Shown: one piece after another, positions 57,650 to 64,000 of the stretch
Numbering within the stretch: position 1 is the stretch's first letter
How the letters are laid out: each line of letters opens with the position of its first letter
Notes under the pieces: model-generated
The model's database searches: none
Seen by the model: the letters and a program-made list of their open reading frames with translations, nothing else
What the model was told of the DNA's origin: nothing
Translations under genes and position numbers: made by a program
Origin: Azolla caroliniana
Lineage: Eukaryota; Polypodiophyta
DNA: 64,000 nucleotides
Direction: 5' to 3'
Assembly: GCA_043228905.1 (NCBI GenBank)
Contig: JBHGNT010000015.1
Coordinates: forward strand, 11,470,001-11,534,000

Positions 57650-57780
57650 TATTAGGGCCTACAGATAAAGGACAATCCATGTATATGGAGGCTGTATGGA
57701 AAGGGTTCCAACAAGTGCACATTTATTCATACCCATCACATTCAAAAGCAGACAACCAAAACCATGATATTCCAAAAAAT
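57650..57780 (+). pseudogene. Captured PPR gene fragment, right part
   Basis: After the copia target duplication the plus strand reads GPTDKGQSMYMEAVWKGFQQ, a PLS repeat piece that continues the fragment ending at 52199. A stop follows at about 57785. Confidence 0.6.
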
Positions 57781-58688
57781 GAGTAGTTGTTAACAAAAAT
57801 AAATATGCATTGCAAATGATAAAAAATGGGACATCATTAAAAAAGGACCAAGCACTTTTCCCATGACACGAAATTGAGATCTTTAATGTTTCTGGAAACC
57901 AATGTCATTTATAGTAACATGGAAAGTAAATTAGAATGATCAATTTCTGAAATGAATTCAAGTGGGATACAACCACTAAAATCAATAAGCAAAGGATTAG
58001 CTAATGCTACAAATTGTGAAAGATTTTGAACACATTGTCTACATGTATACATACATGTTTGAGTTTCAACACATGGTTCCTATAATATTTGATCTCAACA
58101 CTTGCATAGAGGAGAGTTTTATTGCATGACGTCAATTACAATTGTCTACCAATTTGTTACTTGTATAGATGCATTATTGTGGAATAGATAGATTGTTGGA
58201 CACAAGCATACGTAAACTAGATCAACTAAAAATTAAATCTCCCTTGTCATTTGGTATTATCATACAACTTGACATTGGAATACAACAAAATGGGAGGTAT
58301 ACTTAATCATAAAAAATAAAAGAAAGAAACATATTCACTAACCTGATTTTATTTTCTTGTTGTTGTTGTTGTTGTTGTTCTTCTTCTTCTTCTTCTTCTT
58401 CTTGTTCTTCTTGTTCTTCTTGTTCTTCTTGTGCTTCTTCTTCTTCTTCTTCTTCTTCTTCTTCTAGTGCTTCTTCTTCTTCTTCTTCTTCTTCTTCTTC
58501 TGCTTTTTCTGCTTCTTCTTCTTCTTCTTCTAGTGCTTCTTCTTCTTCTGCTTTTTCTGTTTCTTCTTCTTCTTCTTCTTCTTCTTCTTCTTCTAAGTCT
58601 ATTCTGTCCGTCTTCCTTCCTTCCTTCTATTTCACTAAAGTTGTTCTTTTCTTTTGCTTTCTTTAGGGTTTTACTCACATTTTCTATA
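57781..58688. other. hAT right arm, non-coding, with (TTC)n tract
   Basis: No gene seen to 58350. 58377-58600 is a long imperfect (TTC/TTG)n microsatellite. Long leucine or arginine frames across it are repeat artefacts. The hAT subterminal repeats begin at about 58689. Confidence 0.6.
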
Positions 58689-58856
58689 AATACGTACTAT
58701 ACGTATTTTTTTAAAGGTACGTTAAATACCGTATTAGACGAATGTATATGACGTTTGAATGAACAACTTTGACGTATGGTACGTACTATACAAATAAGAA
58801 GGTATTATACGTATTGATACATTAAATACGCGTATGTAAACAACGCTGGTTTCACC

Positions 58857-59693
58857 GCTCAACAAACGACCGAACTTCGGCAATCTCAGAGTGCTCTTGA
58901 GGCACGTGTCATTAGTCTACAACGTGAGACTAATAGACCTGATGAGCGACAAGGTGAACCATCATTTGTCGTTAAGCCATTTACGGGAGACAAAAAGGAA
59001 AGAATCGAAGAAGCAATCTGCACATGGCTGGGACGATGGGAGTCTCATTTTGAGCTCTATCCCACGCTAGATAGTACAAAGATTGCATATGTCGGCCGAG
59101 AACTCGGGGGTAAGGCCGTTGCCTAGTGGCGTGGGCTCCGTACTATGGGGAAATTGCCCGATACTTGGACAGATTTTGTCACGGTTTTTAAGGGCCAATT
59201 TCTGCAACCTCCCTCTCAAACCGAGGCAGCACAAGCTTTAATGAAACTCTCTAGCAGGAAATTTTCCTCGCTAGAAGACTATGTTCACCATGCTAGAACC
59301 CAAATCCAAAAATCGGGTCTAGAAGGGGACAATTGGTTGATAACTTGTTTTGTCAATGGCATCCCCAATTCGGACTATCACTGGATAGTGCACGATAAGG
59401 ATCCAAAATCCTTCGAAGAGGCCGTTGAAATAGTTCTTCGCTATCAACGCACTTCGAAGAAGGACCACAACAAACCCAACGAAGCGCCCGGGACTAAGCA
59501 GTCGCAATTTGTTGGGAAATGCAAGACATCCAACGAATTCTTGGATCGCAATTGTAAGCGACAACATCCTTTTTGCGTATTTTGCAAAAAGAAGGGTCAT
59601 ACAAAAGATCAATGTCGAAAGCTCCAACGGAAAGAGCACGACAACAAAGCTAAAGCTGCAGACCATAAAGGTCAGATTCCTAATGTCCTTTAG
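58857..59693 (+). pseudogene. Gypsy Gag, continued after the hAT
   Basis: In phase with 47775-47894: AQQTTELRQSQSALEARVIS, then WLGRWESHFELYPTLDSTKI, a stop (AVA*WRGL, TAG where TGG is expected), and an open 182-codon part with PDTWTDFVTVFKGQFLQPPS and LSSRKFSSLEDYVHHARTQI. It ends with zinc knuckle CVFCKKKGHTKDQC at about 59573. Gag packages the element RNA; this copy is broken. Confidence 0.9.
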
Positions 59694-59789
59694 GTCTATA
59701 CACATCATTTAAGTAATTGTCAATGTTCTTTCCCTCACTATGTATTGGGTCCCAATGATTTACTACGTGCAAACGAGTATATCAATGGA

Positions 59790-61184
59790 TCTCCCGTATA
59801 ATTTTTATTTGATTCGGGAAGCTCACACAATTTTGTCAATGATCGTTTGGTTCAGATATGGGGAATCCAACCCACCGTAAGTGATCACACCTACACGGTG
59901 CACTTGGCTGATGGAAGAGTACAATACATCAACGAGGCGATTCATTCATTAGGAATTTCTATTGATACTTATATAAAGGAAGTAGACTTCCATGTAATGA
60001 ATCTTTGTACCACCGATGTAATACTGGGTTATCCCTAGTTTTATAATAAAAACTCTTCTTTATCTATTGATTGGGTTCATCATTCAATTACATTTGTACT
60101 GAACGATTGTACTCATTTTGTTCAATGTGTAAAAAAACAATCCCTCTCGATTGTTTCCTCGTGTCCATCAATATCCGAGTTGTCTTGTTCTACTCTATTT
60201 TATTGTGTACTTGATCCGGACATTCATGTTTACAATATCGATAATATCTCGGTTCAATTAACATATTTTGAACAACAACAACTTGATGAAATCTTAAATG
60301 ATTTTCATGATGTTTTTCCGAGTGAACTACCAGATGGCTTACCTCCTAAACGTAATATAGACCATCGTATAGATATTGTACCTGGTGTTGCACCAATAAG
60401 TATACCTCCTTATCGCTTAAGTCGATCCGAAGAGGATGAGGTATCTAAGCAACTCAAGGACTATTTACGAATGGGTTACATACGTTATAGTAAATCTCCA
60501 TGGGGTGCACTAGTTCTTTTGGTAACAAAGAAAGAGGGCACATGGCGTATGTGTATTAATTACCGACACTTGAATAAAGTGACGATCAAGAATTCGTACC
60601 CATTGCCCCGGGCTGACGATCTAATTGACCGTCTCCAGGGAGCTCAGTATTTTACGAAACTTGATCTCCGTACTGGCTACCATCAAATATGAATAAGTGA
60701 GGACGATGTTCCTAAAACGGCATTTCGTACGCACTATGGCCATTACGAGTTTTTGGTTATGCCTTTTGGTTTGACCAATGCTTTGGCTACTTTTCAACAA
60801 GAAATGAATGACATTTTCCGAGAACAACTTGGAAAATTTGTCGTTATTTTCTTGGATGATATTTTAGTTTATAGTTGTACATTAAAAGAACATGCTAGAC
60901 ATGTCCGCTTTGTTTTAGAAACATTGCGTGACAAACAATTTTATGTGAAGATCTCAAAATGTGAGTTCTTCAAGAAATCAATTACTTATCTAGGACATCT
61001 CATAACCGAACGAGGAGTTGAAATTGATCCTTCTCGCATTGAGAAAATCAAGCTTTGGCCCACTCTTCGGAATATTCGAGAAGTTTGATCATTCCTTGGT
61101 TTTGTTTGGTTTTTGCGAAAGTCTCTTCGTAATTACTCCCAATTGACGACGCCATTTACTGATATTTTAAAAGGTCAAACGCGT
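59790..61184 (+). pseudogene. Gypsy protease and reverse transcriptase remnant
   Basis: Protease: FLFDSGSSHNFVNDRLVQIW near 59803, DVILGYP near 60018. Linker and [76 protein letters not shown], the catalytic box VIFLDDILVYS (about 60843) and KISKCEFFKKSITYLGHLI, then SFLGFVWFLRKSLRNYSQLT up to the LTR at 61185. In-frame stops: PV*FLFDS, GYP*FYN, HQI*ISED, REV*SFLG, each one transition from the expected codon. Dead copy; the rest lies beyond the next insertion. Confidence 0.88.
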
Positions 61185-61900
61185 TGTCGTAGTGTATTTC
61201 GTACACTACGTGAAAAAGTAAAAATAATATAACCGATTTAATTACATATAAATAAATAAAATAAGAATATTAAGATATTTATCACCAATAAATAAAATAA
61301 GAATATCAAGATATTTATCACGTGCATAGGGCAAGATTCGAACCCTATACCTCCACGTAGCCAAACCTCAACTTTACCATTATGCTACCTTATCTTTAGT
61401 GTTCCATAAATAGATTTAATAACTATAACTGCTTTATTTGCGACTACCTTTATTAAAAGGTAAATCGTGCATTTTTAGAGTGCGTGAATATTTTTATAGA
61501 AAAACGCAAGCGACTAAAAAGTGACTCATGCACATCTAGCGTGCATGAGCACTATATTTAGCAAATAAAAGCAAGGATTAAAAAAACATGTAGCTATGCT
61601 TAGTCTCTCCCATCACTACATAAGGATAGGGAGCACAATGTAATAGGTGTGTGAAAAATATTTGGGAAATTGGATATATTTCCTAAAACACCAACAATCA
61701 ATAAAATATACTCGTGGGATTCACGAAGTTTAAGATAATCTATCTCTTTCAATCTAAATTCATATTCTTACATAAATATTGATTAATGTAATACTTGTGG
61801 GATTCACAAGATTAGCCTCAAATTCTTCCTCCTCCTAGTCCAAAACCCCGGTGGTTCCCACCCGACTCACGCAAACGATCCGGAGCCGAAAGGCACGACA
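61185..61900 (+). repeat. 5' LTR of the gag-only element (716 bp)
   Basis: TGTCGTAGTG to GGCACGACA, terminal inversion TGTCGT/ACGACA. Carries a minus-strand tRNA-like block (61321-61389: A-box TAGCATAATGG, B-box GGGTTCGAATC, 44 bp apart). A related LTR in opposite orientation lies at 4380-5206. Confidence 0.95.
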
Positions 61901-61903
61901 CAG

Positions 61904-61920
61904 TTGGTGAACCCGACGTG
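61904..61920 (+). promoter_or_regulatory. Candidate primer binding site
   Basis: TTGGTGAACCCGACGTG starts three bases after the LTR; TGG pairs with the tRNA 3' CCA. I could not assign the tRNA. It overlaps the first codon of the Gag-like frame at 61918. Confidence 0.5.
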
Positions 61921-63567
61921 AAGGCGGGTGGCAAGGAGATGGAGAATCAACAAGAGGCGATGAACATGATGATGATGATGTTCGAGAGAATGCTACAAGA
62001 ACAACGCGAGATGTCGGAGATCACAACAGTAGTACAACGGCTCGTGCAACAGAACGGGCAATTCGATGGAAAGGACGTGTCACGCTATCTACGTGACTAC
62101 AAAATGGAGATGTTGCGATATGGTATCTCAGAAAGATTGCAAGTGTTATCTTTCAACCGGGTGGCTACGGATGAGCTTCAAGAGAGAATCCACGAGATAC
62201 GACAACAAAGCCCGATGTGGGAGTCCTTTGAAGAAGCTATACGAGACACATATGACTATCTAAGACCGAAGCGGATGAGGACATGGTCCACGAACGACGG
62301 TCAACAGTGGGTGAAAAGCGGCCACCGACTACCACCGAAGGAGAGCTTGATGCGGAAGGGTTCGGAGATGCATGAAAAGTCGCAAGTCGACATTGAAGGG
62401 GAGCTTAAAACCGAACCAAAGTCGAGGCCAACAAAGGACGAGGAGGAGGAAGATCGAGGACGAAAGGGTATCCCCACACCGGTTCCAGAGACTTCGGCGG
62501 TTGTGCCCGTGCACCAACGTGAGACCGGAGAGACGGAATGTGTCGGCGGAAAAGTGGAGGACCGGAAGGGCAACGAGGAAGACAAAGTAAATGAGCACGA
62601 ACGAAGGGATTCCTTCACCATTGTTTCGGAGACTTCGGTACTCGAGCCCGGGTGTCGACATAACACCGAAGATAAGGAAAGTGGCGGCAACGAAACGAAG
62701 GTCGAAGCCGATGCATACGAAGGAGAGATAGCCAAGGAGAACATGGCTATGGGTGAAACAACGGAAGATGATAATACCGAGGATTCCTACCCACTAATTC
62801 TAGAGACTTCGGCGGTTGTGTCCGAGAACCAACGTGAGACCGGAGAGACGGGAGGTGGCAACAAGGAAGGTAAAGTCGGAAGCCGGTTCGGATGGAAGAT
62901 GATCCGTCTGAAATTCCGATGTAAACAAAAGCATGACAACGCGAAGGTCGGGTCTACGATGGGAGAAGCATGTAATACGGAGCACGCACTACGGCACCAA
63001 AAGAAGCACGTGCTACGGCGTAAAGAGAAGCACACGCTACGGCGCAAAAAGAAGCACGCGCTACGGTGCAAAAATAAGCATGCACTACGGGGTAATACGA
63101 CGCATGCACTACGATGGAATACGAAGCATGCGCTACGGCCTAATACGACGCATGCGCAACATCGAGAAATAAAGCATGCATTAAAGCCGCACAAGGACCT
63201 AACAGCGAGCGCGTATTCGGAGGTCGACATCGACGCGTGGGTAGAACCTACGGAAGACAAGCGCGGAGTGGAGAGAGACAACACACCAAGATGCTCAAGA
63301 GTACCACAAGGGACCATGACAACCACTCATGGCAATGCAAAGAATGAACAAAGAATATGGTGGATCGGATGGCGACAATGGTTCGGGTGGAAAGAATGGG
63401 TCTACTCAAAATGGAGAGACAAAGTTGACATAGCGGGACAAACGGAGGATGAAGGGGAGACAACGAGCATCGGCAACTTCGGCACATACCGGAGGATGTG
63501 CGGGTTCGGAGGGGGCGAGTGTCGTAGTGTATTTCGTACACTACGTGAAAAAGTAAAAATAATATAA
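61918..63567 (+). CDS. Gag-like protein with HALR octapeptide repeats (549 aa)
   Basis: The frame fills the internal region and its last 16 codons lie in the 3' LTR. N-terminal part: a Met/Gln/Glu helix (MMMMMFERMLQEQREMSEI), then a Gag-like domain about residues 44-115 (QFDGKDVSRYLRDYKMEMLR, LQERIHEIRQQSPMWESFEE, DTYDYLRPKRM). Middle part: Lys/Glu-rich, with three related segments around ETSAVV..QRETGET (62487, 62629, 62803). C-terminal part: nine tandem 8-residue units of the type KHALRxxx (62980-63195), strongly basic. A Trp-rich tail follows (RIWWIGWRQWFGWKEW). No zinc knuckle or enzyme domain. The basic repeat could bind RNA in place of a zinc knuckle, which is only an inference. No stops: young or maintained. 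Confidence 0.85.
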   Translation: MKAGGKEMENQQEAMNMMMMMFERMLQEQREMSEITTVVQRLVQQNGQFDGKDVSRYLRDYKMEMLRYGISERLQVLSFNRVATDELQERIHEIRQQSPMWESFEEAIRDTYDYLRPKRMRTWSTNDGQQWVKSGHRLPPKESLMRKGSEMHEKSQVDIEGELKTEPKSRPTKDEEEEDRGRKGIPTPVPETSAVVPVHQRETGETECVGGKVEDRKGNEEDKVNEHERRDSFTIVSETSVLEPGCRHNTEDKESGGNETKVEADAYEGEIAKENMAMGETTEDDNTEDSYPLILETSAVVSENQRETGETGGGNKEGKVGSRFGWKMIRLKFRCKQKHDNAKVGSTMGEACNTEHALRHQKKHVLRRKEKHTLRRKKKHALRCKNKHALRGNTTHALRWNTKHALRPNTTHAQHREIKHALKPHKDLTASAYSEVDIDAWVEPTEDKRGVERDNTPRCSRVPQGTMTTTHGNAKNEQRIWWIGWRQWFGWKEWVYSKWRDKVDIAGQTEDEGETTSIGNFGTYRRMCGFGGGECRSVFRTLREKVKII

Positions 63568-64000
63568 CCGATTTAATTACATATAAATAAATAAAATAAG
63601 AATATTAAGATATTTATCACCAATAAATAAAATAAGAATATCAAGATATTTATCACGTGCATAGGGCAAGATTCAAACCCTATACCTCCACGTAGCCAAA
63701 CCTCAACTTTACCATTATGCTACCTTATCTTTAGTGTTCTATAAATAGATTTAATAACTATAACTGCTTTATTTGCGCCTACCTTTATTAAAAGGTAAAT
63801 CGTGCATTTTTAGAGTGCGTGAATATTTTTATAGAAAAACGCAAGCGACTAAAAAGTGACTCATGCACATCTAGCGTGCATGAGCACTATATTTAGCAAA
63901 TAAAAGCAAGGATTAAAAAAACATGTAGCTATGCTTAGTCTCTCCCATCACTACATAAGGATGGGGAGCACAATGTAATAGGTGTGTGAAAAATATTTGG
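63520..64000 (+). repeat. 3' LTR of the gag-only element (truncated by window)
   Basis: First 481 bp of the LTR, 4 differences from 61185-61665 (two of them C-to-T or G-to-A, one an A-to-C, one an A-to-G). tRNA-like block at 63656-63724. Confidence 0.95.

Larger units (their letters stand above)
47895..58848 (-). mobile_element. hAT DNA transposon with intact-looking transposase, 10,954 bp with nested copia
   Basis: Ends CATGGTTGTT (left) and CAGCGTTGTT (right, minus strand) match at 8 of 10 positions. A perfect 8-bp duplication GTTTCACC flanks it (47887-47894, 58849-58856), the length made by hAT transposases. Both ends are dense in TACG and TACGTTAAATACG subterminal motifs (47940-48060; 58689-58835), as expected of transposase binding sites. 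Without the nested copia and its duplication the element is about 5.5 kb. It holds a transposase gene (minus), a PPR-gene fragment (plus) and a (TTC)n tract. The nested copia does not touch the transposase exons. Confidence 0.95.
45644..61184 (+). mobile_element. Ty3/gypsy element split by hAT and by a gag-only LTR element
   Basis: 5' LTR 45644-46102, initiator-Met primer site 46105-46116, leader to 47774, gag 47775-47894, hAT insertion 47895-58848, gag continued 58857-59693, protease about 59800-60040, RT about 60330-61184, then cut by another LTR element. Frames on both sides of the hAT join in phase across the 8-bp target duplication, proving one original gag. RNase H, integrase and 3' LTR are displaced beyond the window. 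The copy is dead: several in-frame stops. Confidence 0.92.
61185..64000 (+). mobile_element. Gag-only (TR-GAG-like) LTR retrotransposon, 3' end beyond window
   Basis: 5' LTR 61185-61900 (716 bp), internal region of only 1619 bp, purine tract GGAGGGGGCGAG (63508-63519), 3' LTR from 63520 to the edge. The two LTRs differ at 4 of 481 comparable bases. The internal region is one reading frame for a Gag-like protein and has no protease, RT or integrase, so movement would need enzymes from a partner. It is inserted in gypsy pol. The left flank is CGCGT; the right flank is outside. Confidence 0.92.

Noticed and set aside
58349-58751. Poly-leucine and poly-arginine frames of over 100 codons
   Set aside because: Products of the (TTC)n microsatellite in the hAT right arm.
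1-64000. Integrated plant pararetrovirus sequence, CRISPR arrays, rRNA or bacterial operons
   Set aside because: RT regions all show Ty3/gypsy or Ty1/copia gene order with LTRs, or LINE motifs; no movement protein or coat motif, no regular spaced repeats of CRISPR type and no rRNA sequence were recognised.

Overview
This is a window of nuclear DNA from a land plant, most likely a flowering plant with a repeat-rich genome. Two intron-containing plant genes sit in a small island at about 14.5-25.3 kb. Both resemble Arabidopsis families closely. Almost everything else is transposable elements, often one inside another. No bacterial, organellar, CRISPR or rRNA features were seen. The species cannot be named from the sequence.

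Layout. 1-4089: minus-strand Ty3/gypsy element running off the left edge (gag, protease, RT, 5' LTR). 4380-5206: an LTR of the family that recurs at 61.2 kb. 5207-8430: decayed Ty1/copia polyprotein (minus) split by an LTR-like insertion. 8656-12340: decayed Ty3/gypsy element (minus) whose LTR carries a cluster of perfect heat-shock-element motifs and is split by a copia solo LTR. 12.4-14.2 kb: an LTR with primer-binding-like site and an old gypsy integrase/chromodomain remnant (plus). 14516-18506: an 11-exon gene for UDP-GlcNAc:dolichyl-phosphate GlcNAc-1-phosphotransferase (427 aa). 21976-25277: a 4-exon BTB/NPH3 gene (766 aa), convergent with the first. 27.0-32.9 kb: AT-rich, no recognised gene. 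32884-36337: a 5'-truncated LINE with 19-bp target duplications and a tandem-repeat 3' UTR. 37.2-43 kb: a gypsy remnant hit by an RT-deleted copia element (37592-41490) and by a solo LTR of that same copia family (41911-42352). 43.4-45.6 kb: LINE remnant (minus).

45.6 kb to the right edge is a multi-level nest. A gypsy element (LTR 45644, initiator-Met-type primer site 46105, gag from 47775) is split in gag by a hAT transposon (47895-58848; 8-bp duplication GTTTCACC on both sides). The hAT carries a five-exon transposase gene that reads open for 796 codons, plus a fragment of a pentatricopeptide-repeat gene. That fragment is itself split by a complete, apparently young Tork-like copia element (52200-57649; duplication TATTA; one open 1338-codon polyprotein). 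The gypsy pol is cut again at 61185 by a gag-only LTR element that runs off the right edge.

How the parts work together. The two host genes act in ER N-glycan assembly and in NPH3-type signalling; nothing in the sequence links them. The mobile elements fall into autonomous-looking copies (hAT, 52-kb copia), elements that would depend on others (gag-only LTR element, RT-deleted copia, truncated LINE) and decayed copies. Several decayed copies carry in-frame stops explainable by C-to-T or G-to-A change. Most boundaries rest on LTR, TIR or target-duplication matches read directly from the sequence; family names come from recognised protein motifs and were not checked by database search.
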